Shown here: piece by piece, positions 16,814 through 25,749 of the stretch | How positions within the stretch are numbered: the first letter of the stretch is position 1 | Layout of the letters: each line of letters starts with the position of its first letter | Origin: Paractinoplanes deccanensis | Lineage (GTDB): Bacteria; Actinomycetota; Actinomycetes; Mycobacteriales; Micromonosporaceae | Assembly: GCF_016862115.1 (NCBI RefSeq) | Contig: NZ_BOMI01000165.1 | Span: forward strand, 1-64,000 | Direction: 5' to 3' | DNA: 64,000 bases | Notes under the pieces: generated by a model | What the model was told of the DNA's origin: nothing | What the model saw: only the letters and a program-made list of their open reading frames with translations | The model's database searches: none | Program-made: the position numbers and the translations under genes

Positions 16814-17483
16814 GCTGCCACTCGGCCCCGCCGGCCGACAGGTGATCTGCGAGACGTCGCCGGGACAGGATGTCGGCCTGGCGGGTCGGCTCGGGGATGC
16901 GGTAACGCCCGCTCAGCCGCACGGCGAGGGACGTGCAGTCGTCGAGGGCGATGCGGTGGCCGGCCGAGACGAAGACCGGTTTCACGCCCGTCTGGGTACG
17001 GACGGCGCGGCCCACGATCTCGTCGCCGTCGACCAGGTCCGACCACGAGCCGCGCGGCTCGTCCACCGGTGCCCAGGCGCCCACGTACGGGGTCTTGGCG
17101 ATGCCGAACGCGGGGACGTCGAGCAGGACGCCGAGGTGCGACGCCAGGCCGAAGCGGCGCGGATGGGCCAGGCCGTAGCCGTCGCAGATGAGCAGCGCCG
17201 GGGTGGCCGAGAGCCGGGAGATCGCCTCGCGCAGCAGGGGGATCTCGCGGAAGGCGAGCAGGCCCGGCACGTACGGGAAACTGACCTCGCCCTGGGCGGT
17301 GACCGCCTCGACCACCGCGAGCGTTGCCACGTCGATCACGACGGCCGCGGCCACGCCGAACGACGACTCGGTGTAAGTGACGTCGAGGCCGACGACCGTG
17401 GGTGGGACCGCGAAGCCGGGTGGCGGGATGACCAGCCGGGTGCGCAGCGACTCCTGCACGGCCACGGCCTCGTCGGGGAGCAT
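16770..17483 (-). CDS. nfi: Endonuclease V (deoxyinosine 3'-endonuclease)
   Basis: A 237-residue repair enzyme that nicks DNA one base 3' of deaminated adenine (hypoxanthine). The family motifs are intact: VGLDVTY with the first catalytic Asp, PYVPGLLAFREIP (the strand-separating PYIP-type wedge and catalytic Glu), DGYGLAHPRRFGLASHLG with the metal-binding Asp, and GIAKTPYVG. The last 15 or so residues are Gly/Gln-rich and are probably a tail imposed by overlap with lipB. It is the first gene of the four-gene run and is separated from the upstream GH42 operon by a terminator hairpin. Confidence 0.95.
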   Translation of the reverse strand: MLPDEAVAVQESLRTRLVIPPPGFAVPPTVVGLDVTYTESSFGVAAAVVIDVATLAVVEAVTAQGEVSFPYVPGLLAFREIPLLREAISRLSATPALLICDGYGLAHPRRFGLASHLGVLLDVPAFGIAKTPYVGAWAPVDEPRGSWSDLVDGDEIVGRAVRTQTGVKPVFVSAGHRIALDDCTSLAVRLSGRYRIPEPTRQADILSRRRLADHLSAGGAEWQHGGHGGQPAAGGSR

Positions 17484-17496
17484 CCGCCGAACGATA

Positions 17497-17537
17497 CCGG
17501 TCCCCGGCGGCGCGGACGGCGCGCCACCGGGGACCGG
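17497..17537. terminator. Hairpin terminator after the GH42 operon
   Basis: CCGGTCCCCGG (17497-17507) pairs perfectly with CCGGGGACCGG (17527-17537) over an 19-nt loop. It lies between the GH42 stop codon (17547) and the nfi start (17483), both on the minus strand. There is no clear U-tract, which is usual in high-GC actinobacteria. Confidence 0.65.
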
Positions 17538-17546
17538 CCTCGATCG

Positions 17547-19526
17547 TCAGGCCCGCAGGACCGCTACTCCCCTGGCGGCGAGGGTGGTCTCCGGGCCGCC
17601 GAGGGAGCTGATGTCCAGCTGCTCGTCGGTGCGGTTGACGACGAAACGGATGTCACCGCGGACCGCGAGCTCCACGCGGCCGCGCAGGCCGGAGGGCAGT
17701 TCGCTCTCCACGCCGGCGCGACCGGCCAGGTCCTTCAGCAGCGGCGCGAGGCCGTTCGGGGTCAGCTTGGTCGAGATGTACGCGGCCGAGCCGGCGCCGG
17801 ACGCGCGGCGGGTGATCGCCGGGCGGCCGGCGTAGTCGCCGGTCTTGTAGGTGGCCAGCACCTCGGTCGCCGGGTCGAGCAGGTCGATCCGGTCGCTCCA
17901 CAGCGTGCCCTCGAGCCCGTCCGACAGCGCGACCGTGTCGCCGGCCGGCAGCGGCGCGAACTCCTCGATGCGCAGGCCGAGCAGGTCGCGCAGCGGGCCC
18001 GGGTAGCCGCCCAGCCAGACGTGGTCGTTCTCGTCCACGATGCCCGAGAAGTACGTCGTCACCAGGTGACCGCCGGCCTCGACGAACGAGGTCAGCCGGG
18101 ACGCCAGCGGCGACGGCATCACGTGCAGGATCGGCGCCACGACGAGGCTGTAGCCCTCCAGCGAGGACGACACCGGCAGCACGTCGACCCGGATCCCGAG
18201 GTCCAGGAACGTCGTGTACCAGTCGAGCGCCTCCTGCTTGTAGCGCAGCAGCTCGGTCGGGTGGGAGTCCTGCTCGGCGGCCCACCACGACTCCCAGTCG
18301 AACAGGATCGCCGCCTTCGCGGGCGTGCGCGGCCGGCCCTGCACGTACGACAGCTCCTTGAGCCGGGCGCCGAGCGCCACCACGTCGCGGAACAGCGTGC
18401 TGTCCGTGCCCGCGTGCGGGATCATGCCCGAGTGGTACTTCTCGGCGCCGGCCCGGGACTGCCGCCACTGGAAGTAGCAGACCGCGTCGGCGCCGTGCGC
18501 GACGTGGGTCAGCGCGTCGCGGGACAGCTCACCCGGCCGCTTGGCCAGGTTGACCGGCTGCCAGTTGACGGCGCTGGTCGAGTGCTCCATCAGGAACCAC
18601 GGCCGGCCGCCGGCCAGGTTGCCGGTGAGGTTCGCCGAGAACGACAGCTCGTCCAGGCTCTGCTCGCCGGGCAACCGGTAGTGGTCGTTCGCGACGAAGT
18701 CGACCTCGGCCGCCCAGTCCGCGTAGTTCATGCCCTTGGTCTCGCCCATCACCATGAAGTTGGTGGTGACCGGCACGTCCGGGGTGAGCTCGCGGAGGAT
18801 CTCCCGCTCGGCGCGCAGGTAGTCCTTGAGCACGTCGGAGGAGAACCGCTTGAAGTCGAGCTGCTGGGTCGGGTTGGGGAACGACGCGGCGAGCCGCGGC
18901 GGCAGGACCTCGTCCCACTCGCCGTACCGCTGCGCCCAGAACGCCGTGCCCCACGCCTCGTTCAGCTTCTCGACCGTGCCGTAGCGGTCGCGGAGCCAGA
19001 CCCGGAAGGCCCGGGCCGCGTCGTCGGAGTAGTCGTAGATGTTGTGGCAGCCCAGCTCGTTCGAGACGTGCCAGGCGACCAGCGCGGGGTGGCTCGCGTA
19101 CCGCGTGGCCATCTGGCGCACCAGGCGCAGCGCGTACTGCCGGAAGACCGGCGAGGTGGGCCGCCAGTGCTGGCGGCCACCCTGCCAGAGGATCTGCCCC
19201 TCGTGGTTGACGGGCAGGATCTCCGGGTGCGCGGTGGTCAGCCACGGCGGCGGGGAGGCCGTCGCCGTGGCCAGGTCGACCGAGATGCCGTTCGCGTGGA
19301 GCAGGTCCATCACCTCGTCGAGCCAGGCGAAGTCGTACCGGCCGTCGGCCGGCTCGATCCTGGCCCACGAGAAGATGGCGAGGGAGACGATGGTGACGCC
19401 GGCTTCGCGCATGGCGCGGACGTCCTCGTCCCACACCTCCCTCGGCCACTGCTCCGGGTTGTAGTCCGCGCCGAACTCGAGGCGCGAGTCGACGCGGAGC
19501 CACCGGTGGTTCATGGAGTCGCTCAC
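17547..19526 (-). CDS. GH42 beta-galactosidase
   Basis: A 659-residue glycoside hydrolase of family 42, cleaving terminal beta-galactosides. The N-terminal barrel starts GADYNPEQWP. The acid/base Glu is in SNELGCHN (E157) and the nucleophile Glu in FLMEHSTSAVNWQP (E314). Trimerisation and beta-sandwich domains follow and end in a short C-terminal beta domain. The GTG at 19526 overlaps the stop of the binding-protein gene (GTGA); an ATG at 19514 is an alternative. There is no signal peptide, so it acts on sugars after import. It is the last gene of the operon. Confidence 0.93.
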   Translation of the reverse strand: MSDSMNHRWLRVDSRLEFGADYNPEQWPREVWDEDVRAMREAGVTIVSLAIFSWARIEPADGRYDFAWLDEVMDLLHANGISVDLATATASPPPWLTTAHPEILPVNHEGQILWQGGRQHWRPTSPVFRQYALRLVRQMATRYASHPALVAWHVSNELGCHNIYDYSDDAARAFRVWLRDRYGTVEKLNEAWGTAFWAQRYGEWDEVLPPRLAASFPNPTQQLDFKRFSSDVLKDYLRAEREILRELTPDVPVTTNFMVMGETKGMNYADWAAEVDFVANDHYRLPGEQSLDELSFSANLTGNLAGGRPWFLMEHSTSAVNWQPVNLAKRPGELSRDALTHVAHGADAVCYFQWRQSRAGAEKYHSGMIPHAGTDSTLFRDVVALGARLKELSYVQGRPRTPAKAAILFDWESWWAAEQDSHPTELLRYKQEALDWYTTFLDLGIRVDVLPVSSSLEGYSLVVAPILHVMPSPLASRLTSFVEAGGHLVTTYFSGIVDENDHVWLGGYPGPLRDLLGLRIEEFAPLPAGDTVALSDGLEGTLWSDRIDLLDPATEVLATYKTGDYAGRPAITRRASGAGSAAYISTKLTPNGLAPLLKDLAGRAGVESELPSGLRGRVELAVRGDIRFVVNRTDEQLDISSLGGPETTLAARGVAVLRA

Positions 19527-20869
19527 TTGACGGTGAAGCCCTGCTCGTTGCCGTACTTCGCGGACTGGTCCTGCCACGCCTTCAGGCCGTCGGCGAGCGT
19601 GGTGCCCGAGACGTACGCCTTGCCGGCGGTGTCGTTGAAGATGCTGTTGGAGTAGACCTGGAACGGCAGGTACGTCCAGCCGGTCACGACGTTCTGCGAC
19701 GACTTCGCGAAGATCTCGTTGGCCTTCTGGCCGCCGAAGTACTTGAACTCGGTGCCGAGGAACTTCGGGTCGCTGAGCTGCTTGGTGGTGGCCGGGAAGG
19801 CGCCACCGTCGACGCGGATCTGCACGCCGTCGCCGTCGTTCGCGAACTTGACGAAGCCGTACGCGAGAGCCTGGTTGTTGTTCAGGCCCTTGTTCATGAG
19901 CGAGAGCGCGCTGCCACCGTTCTCGGCGGAGGCGTTCTGGCCGGCGGTCCACTGCGGCATGTCGGCGACGCGCCACTTGCCCGAGGCGCTGGGGGCGCTG
20001 GAGACGAAGTTGGCGGGCATCCACGCTCCGGTCGCGATGGTGGCGATGGTGTCGTTCTGCATGCCCTGGAACCACTGGTCGGACCAGCTGGAGATCGGGG
20101 CGAGCAGCTTCTCGCTGATCAGGGTCTGCCAGACCTTGACGAACTTCTGGCTGCCCTCGTCCGAGAAGTTGATCGTGACGTTGGTGCCGTCGACGGTGTA
20201 CGGCTTGCCGCCGGCCTGCCAGATCATCGAGGTGGTGAAGCCCGCGTCACCGGTGTCGTTGGTGATGTAGGCCTTCGGGTCGGCCTTGTGCAGCTTGCGC
20301 GCGGCGTCGAGGTACTCGTCCCAGGTGGTGGGGACCTTGATGCCGTACTTGTCGAAGACGTTCTTGTTGTAGTACAGCGCCATCGGGCCGGAGTCCATCG
20401 GCAGGCCGTACGCGACGTTGCCGGAGTGCACCGAGTTCCACGGGCCCGGCGCGAAGTCGGCCTTGAGGCTCTCGGCGCCGAAGCCGCTCAGGTCGGTCAG
20501 CGACTTGCCGAGGGCGAACTGCGGCAGCGCGTAGTACTCGATCTGCGCGACGTCCGGGATGCCCTTGCCGGCGGCGACCGCGTTCTGCAGGGCGGTGTAC
20601 TGGTCATTGCCGGTGCCGGCGTTGACCAGGTCGACCTTGACGTTCGGGTACTTCTTCTGGAACTCGGTGACGACGTTCTTGAGGGTGGGCTCCCAGGCCC
20701 ACACCGTCAGGTTGCCGCCCTTCTCGAGCGCCGCGGTGACGTCGGCGTCCGAGACGGTCGCCGACGAGCCGGAGCCCGAGTCGGCGTCGTCGCCACCGCC
20801 GCAGGCGGCGAGGCCCAGGGAGAGCAGGGCCGCGGTGGCCGCGGCACCCACTTTGAGGAGCTTGGACAT
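19523..20869 (-). CDS. Sugar ABC transporter substrate-binding lipoprotein
   Basis: A 448-residue type I (MalE-like) solute-binding protein. The lipoprotein signal MSKLLKVGAAATAALLSLGL ends in the lipobox LAAC, followed by a Gly/Asp/Ser-rich linker. The mature domain starts near LTVWAWEPTLKNVV and contains PTTWDEYLDAARKL, typical of the family. The ATG at 20869 has AAAGG upstream; an ATG at 20884 overlapping the permease stop would give five more residues. With the GH42 enzyme next door, the ligand is probably a galactosyl oligosaccharide. Confidence 0.92.
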   Translation of the reverse strand: MSKLLKVGAAATAALLSLGLAACGGGDDADSGSGSSATVSDADVTAALEKGGNLTVWAWEPTLKNVVTEFQKKYPNVKVDLVNAGTGNDQYTALQNAVAAGKGIPDVAQIEYYALPQFALGKSLTDLSGFGAESLKADFAPGPWNSVHSGNVAYGLPMDSGPMALYYNKNVFDKYGIKVPTTWDEYLDAARKLHKADPKAYITNDTGDAGFTTSMIWQAGGKPYTVDGTNVTINFSDEGSQKFVKVWQTLISEKLLAPISSWSDQWFQGMQNDTIATIATGAWMPANFVSSAPSASGKWRVADMPQWTAGQNASAENGGSALSLMNKGLNNNQALAYGFVKFANDGDGVQIRVDGGAFPATTKQLSDPKFLGTEFKYFGGQKANEIFAKSSQNVVTGWTYLPFQVYSNSIFNDTAGKAYVSGTTLADGLKAWQDQSAKYGNEQGFTVK

Positions 20870-20880
20870 AGGGAGACCTT

Positions 20881-21795
20881 TCATTCCTTGACGGAGCCGG
20901 CGGACAAACCGGACTGCCAATAGCGCTGAAGCAGGAGGAAGGCCGCCAGGAGCGGCAGGATGGTGAGCAGCGAGCCGGTGATGACCAGGTTGTAGACGGC
21001 CTCGCCGCCGGCGGTGGTGGACTGCGCGTTCCACGCGTTGAGGCCGACGGTCAGCGGGTACCAGTCCGGGTCCTTCAGCATGATCAGCGGCAGGAAGTAG
21101 TTGTTCCAGGTCGCGACGATGCTGAACAGGGCCACGGTCACGATGCCGGGGGCGAGCAGCGGGACGCTGATGCGGAAGAAGGTGCGGAACTCGCCCGCGC
21201 CGTCCATCCGGGCCGCCTCGAGCATCTCGTCCGGGATCGCCTGCGAGGCGAAGGTCCACATCAGGTACAGGCCGAACGGCGAGATCAGCGACGGGATGAT
21301 CACGGCCCACGGCGTGTTGGTCAGGCCCAGCTTGCTGAACATGAGGAACGTCGGAACGGCCAGCGCGGTGCCCGGAACGGCGACCGCGCCGAGCACGATC
21401 GCGAAGACCGCGCGTTTGCCGACGAAGCTGAACTTCGCCAGGCCGTACCCGGCGAGCGCCGCCAGCAGGGTCGCGCCGCCGGCACCGACCACCACGTACA
21501 GCAGGGTGTTGCCGAACCACCGCAGGAAGATGCCGTCGTTGTACGTGAACGTGTCGCGGATGTTGTCCCAGAGCGCGAAGTGCCCGTCGGAGAACCAGAG
21601 GCCGAACGAGGTGAACAGGTCACCCTGGGTCTTGGACGAGTTGAAGATCAGCCACGCGAGCGGGACCAGGCTGTACAGCGCCATGAGCGCGGTCAGCACG
21701 GTCAGCACCACGCTGCCCTGGCGCTTCTTCCTGCGGGCCTTCTGGGTGACCGTGAGCTGCTTGTTGGCAGCAGGCGTTTGCACCGCGGTGGTCAT
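20881..21795 (-). CDS. Sugar ABC transporter permease (MalG-type)
   Basis: A 304-residue inner-membrane subunit with six predicted transmembrane segments after a basic N-terminal tail. The EAA loop that contacts the ATPase is visible as EAARMDGAGEFRTFFRISVPLL. The ATG at 21795 shares its A with the preceding stop (TGATG), with GGGAG upstream. It pairs with the permease at 21795-22685. No ATPase gene is present in the operon, so a shared MsiK-like ATPase encoded elsewhere presumably powers it. Confidence 0.92.
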   Translation of the reverse strand: MTTAVQTPAANKQLTVTQKARRKKRQGSVVLTVLTALMALYSLVPLAWLIFNSSKTQGDLFTSFGLWFSDGHFALWDNIRDTFTYNDGIFLRWFGNTLLYVVVGAGGATLLAALAGYGLAKFSFVGKRAVFAIVLGAVAVPGTALAVPTFLMFSKLGLTNTPWAVIIPSLISPFGLYLMWTFASQAIPDEMLEAARMDGAGEFRTFFRISVPLLAPGIVTVALFSIVATWNNYFLPLIMLKDPDWYPLTVGLNAWNAQSTTAGGEAVYNLVITGSLLTILPLLAAFLLLQRYWQSGLSAGSVKE

Positions 21796-22685
21796 CAGCG
21801 CTCCCGGTTCCCGCGCAGCTGCACGACGTACGCGATGACCATGGTGATCAGGCCCATGACGATCGCGACCGTGGCGGCGTAGTTGTACTGCTGGCCCGAG
21901 AAGGACAGCTGGTAGGCGTACAGGTTCGGCGTGAAGTACGTGGTGATCGCGTTCGGGGCCAGCGGCTGGAGGATGACCGGCTCGGTGAAGAGCTGGAAGC
22001 TGCCGATGATCGAGAAGATGGTCGCGATGACCAGCGCGCCCCGGATCGCCGGCAGCTTGATCGCCGTGATGATCCGGAACTGCCCGGCGCCGTCGAGCGA
22101 GGCCGACTCGTACAGGGAACCGGGGATGACCCGCAGCGCCGAGTAGAAGATCAGCATGTTGTAGCCGACGAACTCCCAGGTCACGATGTTGCCGATGGAC
22201 GCGAGCGCGAGGTGGGGGGACAGCGGGTTCGGCAGCGAGACGTTGAACGTCTCGTTGATGTTGCCGACCAGACCGAACTGGTCGCCGTAGATGAAGCCCC
22301 ACATCAGCGTCGCGACCACCGCCGGCACCGCGTACGGCAGGAAGATCGACACTCGGAAGAAGGCCTTGCCGTAGAGCCGGCCGCTGTCGATGGCGAGCGC
22401 CACGACCAGGGCCAGGAACAGCATGATCGGAACCTGCACGACCAGGAAGATCGCGACCCGGCCGAACGACTCCCAGAACTGACTGTCCTGCAACAGCCGC
22501 TGGTAGTTGTCGAACCCGACGAACGAGTTCCCGCCGATGAGCTGGTTGCGATACAGGCTCAGGTAGATCGAGTACACGATCGGCGCCAGGAAGACCAGCG
22601 CGAAGATCAGCATGAACGGGCCGACGAACTGCCAGCCACGCCAGGAGCGGCGCCGACGGGCCACCGCCGGCTGGGAAACCGCCAT
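21795..22685 (-). CDS. Sugar ABC transporter permease (MalF-type)
   Basis: A 296-residue permease with a basic N-terminus (RRRRSWRGW) and six predicted transmembrane helices. The EAA loop reads YESASLDGAGQFRIITAIKLP. The ATG at 22685 follows AGAGGG at 5-nt spacing and is preferred over the GTG two codons upstream. It is the first gene of the operon permease-permease-binding protein-GH42. Two palindromes between it and the divergent LacI gene are the probable operators. Confidence 0.92.
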   Translation of the reverse strand: MAVSQPAVARRRRSWRGWQFVGPFMLIFALVFLAPIVYSIYLSLYRNQLIGGNSFVGFDNYQRLLQDSQFWESFGRVAIFLVVQVPIMLFLALVVALAIDSGRLYGKAFFRVSIFLPYAVPAVVATLMWGFIYGDQFGLVGNINETFNVSLPNPLSPHLALASIGNIVTWEFVGYNMLIFYSALRVIPGSLYESASLDGAGQFRIITAIKLPAIRGALVIATIFSIIGSFQLFTEPVILQPLAPNAITTYFTPNLYAYQLSFSGQQYNYAATVAIVMGLITMVIAYVVQLRGNRER

Positions 22686-22707
22686 GGTCACCCTCTCGTG
22701 ATGTCAT

Positions 22708-22725
22708 GATGTTTACGCAAACATC
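22708..22725. promoter_or_regulatory. LacI-family operator, transporter-proximal
   Basis: GATGTTTACGCAAACATC is an 18-bp palindrome with one mismatched central pair, 22 bp ahead of the first permease gene. It is a near copy of the operator at 22769-22788. Confidence 0.8.
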
Positions 22726-22768
22726 AGGCACCGATGTCGTTCGATGTTTCTTCTTGTTTTCGAATGTT

Positions 22769-22788
22769 CGATGTTTACGTAAACATCG
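22769..22788. promoter_or_regulatory. LacI-family operator, regulator-proximal
   Basis: CGATGTTTACGTAAACATCG is a perfect 20-bp palindrome with the central CG step typical of LacI/GalR sites. It lies 21 bp ahead of the lacI-type gene, so the repressor probably controls itself as well as the transport operon. The two sites are 61 bp apart, about six helical turns, compatible with looping. Half-site-like ATGTTTC and ATGTTCG sequences lie between them. Confidence 0.82.
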
Positions 22789-22809
22789 TGAGTGCGATAG
22801 TGTCACCGC

Positions 22810-23835
22810 GTGCGGTCTTCGTCAAGCAGTGCCCGGCGAGTTTCCATGGCGGATGTCGCCCGGCTCGCCGGCGTCTCCTCCCAGACGGTCTCGCGCGTCT
22901 CCAACGGGCACCCCGGCGTGGTCGAGTCGACGCGCCAGCAGGTTCTGGACGCCATGAAAGAGCTGGGCTACCGCCCCAACAGCGCGGCCCGGGCCCTCAA
23001 GCGCGGCGAGTTCCGGACCATCGGCGTCATCCTCTTCACCCTCGCGACCACCGGCAACAGCCGCACGGTCGAGGCGATCGCCAACCACGCCGCCGAGGAG
23101 GGGTACGCGATCACGCTGATCCCGGTCGCCTCGCCCACCCAGGACGGCGTGCTCGGCGCCTTCACCCGGCTCGGCGAGCTGGCCGTCGACGGCGTCATCG
23201 TCATCATGGAGGTCCACCTGCTCGACGCCGTCGACCTGGAGCTGCCGCCCGGCGCCCAGGTCGTGGTGGTCGACTCGGACGCCGGCGACCGCTACCCCGT
23301 GGTCGACACCGACCAGGCCGACGGCGCCCGCCAGGCCGTCCGCCACCTGCTCGACCTGGGCCACCACACGGTCTGGCACGTGAGCGGCCCCGCCGAGTCG
23401 TTCTCCGCCGGCCGCCGCGCCCAAGCCTGGCGCGACGTGCTCACCGCCGCGGGCCGCCCGGTCCCGCCGATGCTCCAGGGCGACTGGTCGGCCGAGTCCG
23501 GCTACCGCGCCGGCCTGCGCATCGCCGCCGACCCGTCGTGCACCGCCGTCTTCGCCGCCAACGACCAGATGGCCCTGGGCGTGCTGCGCGCCCTGCACGA
23601 GCACGGCCGCCGCGTCCCCGCCGACGTCAGCGTCATCGGCTTCGACGACATCCCCGACGCGGTTTCCTACCTGCCGCCGCTCACCACCATCCACCAGGAC
23701 TTCGCCGAGATGGGCCGGCGCTGCGTCGAACGGGTCCTCGACCAGATCCGCGGCCGCTCCTCGGCGCCGGGCACGATCCTGGTCCCGACCCGCCTGGTCC
23801 ACCGCGACAGCACGGCCCCGCCACCGCGGTCCTGA
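22810..23835 (+). CDS. LacI family repressor of the galactoside operon
   Basis: A 341-residue regulator. The N-terminal helix-turn-helix MADVARLAGVSSQTVSRVSN is followed by the hinge YRPNSAARALKRG and a periplasmic-binding-protein-like effector domain (about 70-335). The start is placed at GTG 22810; the ATG at 22846, directly at the helix-turn-helix, is an alternative because no strong ribosome-binding site marks either. It is divergent from the sugar-uptake/GH42 operon and flanked by two palindromes. The effector is probably a galactoside or galactose. Confidence 0.93.
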   Translation: MRSSSSSARRVSMADVARLAGVSSQTVSRVSNGHPGVVESTRQQVLDAMKELGYRPNSAARALKRGEFRTIGVILFTLATTGNSRTVEAIANHAAEEGYAITLIPVASPTQDGVLGAFTRLGELAVDGVIVIMEVHLLDAVDLELPPGAQVVVVDSDAGDRYPVVDTDQADGARQAVRHLLDLGHHTVWHVSGPAESFSAGRRAQAWRDVLTAAGRPVPPMLQGDWSAESGYRAGLRIAADPSCTAVFAANDQMALGVLRALHEHGRRVPADVSVIGFDDIPDAVSYLPPLTTIHQDFAEMGRRCVERVLDQIRGRSSAPGTILVPTRLVHRDSTAPPPRS

Positions 23836-23990
23836 CCCTCGGTGCCGGGCGCGGGTCCCGACGCGCCACTCCCCCACCTCGCTCTCTGCCCTCGGTCGGC
23901 TTCTCACCTGACACGCCGGCGGTTCATCCGGCCTGCCCGACCCGCGGCGTGCCCCTTCTACTGCCCGGCTGCCGTGCCGATGACCCCGGC

Positions 23991-25235
23991 CTACCCCAGT
24001 CGCGGCAGCAAGATCAGGGCGATGGCGGCGGCGACCGGCACGAGGCAGCTGAAGCCGATCAGCGTGGCCGGCAGTCCCGCGGCCGCGACCATCGCGGTCG
24101 CGGCCAGAGCCCCGAGGACGGCGGCGACGGCGTCACTGGTCATGAAGACGGCGGACACCCGGCCGCGCGCCTCCGGCGGGGCCGCGCCCTGCACATGATG
24201 GGTGGTGGCGACGTTGGCGACGGACCCGGGGACGCCGGCCACCGCGATGGCCACCACGGCGACGAGCAGGCTCTCGGCCGTGAAGATGACCAGGAAGCAC
24301 GCTCCGACCACCGCGTAGCAGAGCGCGATCAGCCCACGCGGGCCGAAACGGACCAGCGCCGCCCCGCTGACGGCCGCGCCGCAGAGGTAGCCGGCGCCGA
24401 GGCCGGTGACGAGATAGCCCACGGCCTCGCCCGAGGCGTGCAGCCGGTGGACCGCGAAGGGGACGAGCAGCGCGGTCAGCCCGGCGTTCGCGATCCAGTA
24501 GAGGCAGCTGGAGGCGAGCAGCCCGCCCAGCACCCGGCCGCGGAGGACGAGGCGCCACCCCGCGCGCCACTCGCCCGAGAAGTCCCGGGAGACGGTAGCC
24601 GCCCCGGCGCCAGTCTCCACCGCGGAGACAGGCGCGGTCCCGGGCGCCGGGGTCGAGACCGCGCCGCTCGCGGACCGGGCGATCGTGGGGATCGGCAGTC
24701 CGGCGAGGATCGCGGCGGCAGCGAGATAGCTGACCGCGTCGGCGACCACGACGGCGCCGAACCAGCCGGCCGCGACCAGCGCCGTCCCCGCCGGCGGCGC
24801 ACACAGGCGCAGGACGCTGTGCGAGACGGCCAGCGACGAGTTCAGCGCGGCGCGGCCCTCCGACGATCGCGCCACCGCCGCAATGGTCGCCTGGAGTGCG
24901 GGCCGCAGGAAACACACCGCGGCGCTCTCGACGGCCAGCGCGACGTAGACGAACCCCACGCGATCGCCGGTCGCGGCCAGGAGCAGGAGGCACACCCCGA
25001 ACGCGGCGACCAGGTTGCCCCCGGCGAGCACGCGCCGGCGCGGCCACCGGTCCACCAGTGCACCCGCCCACGGCCCGATCACGACGGCGGGCGCGGCCTC
25101 GACCGCGAGGGCCAGGGCGGTGGAGGCCGGCGAGCCCGTCACCGCGTACACGTGTGCGGGAACTGCCATGACGAGCAACCAGGTGCCGGCGGCGTCGGCG
25201 GTGGCCGCCACCCACAACCGGCGGGACGCCCTCAT
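23991..25235 (-). CDS. MFS transporter, DHA3-type
   Basis: A 414-residue, twelve-helix transporter. The start MRASRRLWVAATADAAGTWL and the motif LVDRWPRRRVL (motif A) fit the DHA3 macrolide/tetracycline-efflux group. A long, Pro/Ala/Thr-rich central loop (about residues 185-220) separates the halves. It is divergent from the XRE regulator at 25273, with only 37 bp between start codons, so the regulator probably controls it. The 155 bp downstream (23836-23990) to the end of the LacI gene hold nothing I can identify. Confidence 0.85.
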   Translation of the reverse strand: MRASRRLWVAATADAAGTWLLVMAVPAHVYAVTGSPASTALALAVEAAPAVVIGPWAGALVDRWPRRRVLAGGNLVAAFGVCLLLLAATGDRVGFVYVALAVESAAVCFLRPALQATIAAVARSSEGRAALNSSLAVSHSVLRLCAPPAGTALVAAGWFGAVVVADAVSYLAAAAILAGLPIPTIARSASGAVSTPAPGTAPVSAVETGAGAATVSRDFSGEWRAGWRLVLRGRVLGGLLASSCLYWIANAGLTALLVPFAVHRLHASGEAVGYLVTGLGAGYLCGAAVSGAALVRFGPRGLIALCYAVVGACFLVIFTAESLLVAVVAIAVAGVPGSVANVATTHHVQGAAPPEARGRVSAVFMTSDAVAAVLGALAATAMVAAAGLPATLIGFSCLVPVAAAIALILLPRLG

Positions 25236-25272
25236 CGCGCCAAACTATCCCCACAGAACAATCGGTGACAAG

Positions 25273-25707
25273 ATGTGTTCCGTGGAGATATCGGAGCTCG
25301 GTTCGATCTTTCGGCGGCAGCGGACCGCCGCGGGGCGCACGATCGCGTCGGTGGCGGCGGAGGCCGGGCTGTCGGTGCCCTACATCGCCAATCTCGAGAA
25401 CGGTCGCGGCAACCCGACGCTGTCCGCGGTCAGCAACCTCGCCGCGGCCCTCGGCAGCCGCCTGGTCGTGCGCCTGGCCGACGACGACCCGCCGGCCGCC
25501 CGGCTGCCCGGCTCGCTGGTGCAGTTCTCGCGCGGCGCCCGCTTCCGGGCCGAGGTCGCGCGGCTCGGCGACCCGGAGATCGCCCGGCTGCTCGCCGCCA
25601 TGGCGGCCGTGGGAGCCCTGACCGAACGCCCGCTCACCGAGCTCGACTGGCACCGCGTCCTCGACACCGTCGTCCTGCTGACCCGCCCGGTGACGCCGGC
25701 GGAGTGA
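25273..25707 (+). CDS. XRE family transcriptional regulator
   Basis: A 144-residue protein. The helix-turn-helix (about 8-62) reads IFRRQRTAAGRTIASVAAEA then LSVPYIANLENGRGNPTLSA. The C-terminal 75 residues are helical and may mediate dimerisation or ligand sensing. The ATG at 25273 follows GGTGA closely; a GTG at 25282 is an alternative. It is divergent from the MFS exporter, suggesting control of export. A strong bidirectional terminator follows its stop. Confidence 0.88.
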   Translation: MCSVEISELGSIFRRQRTAAGRTIASVAAEAGLSVPYIANLENGRGNPTLSAVSNLAAALGSRLVVRLADDDPPAARLPGSLVQFSRGARFRAEVARLGDPEIARLLAAMAAVGALTERPLTELDWHRVLDTVVLLTRPVTPAE

Positions 25708-25710
25708 CGC

Positions 25711-25742
25711 CCTCCCCGCCCGGATGAGGCCGGGCGGGGAGG
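25711..25742. terminator. Bidirectional hairpin terminator
   Basis: CCTCCCCGCCCGG (25711-25723) and CCGGGCGGGGAGG (25730-25742) are a perfect 13-bp inverted repeat with a 6-nt loop. It lies 4 bp after the XRE stop and 8 bp before the SUKH stop of the convergent RHS operon, so it can serve both. Confidence 0.85.
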
Positions 25743-25749
25743 ATCGCGG

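Noticed and set aside
17547..20075. An 842-residue fusion upstream of the GH42 enzyme
   Set aside because: The added part is a wrong-frame reading of the solute-binding protein gene; GH42 homology begins only near 19514.
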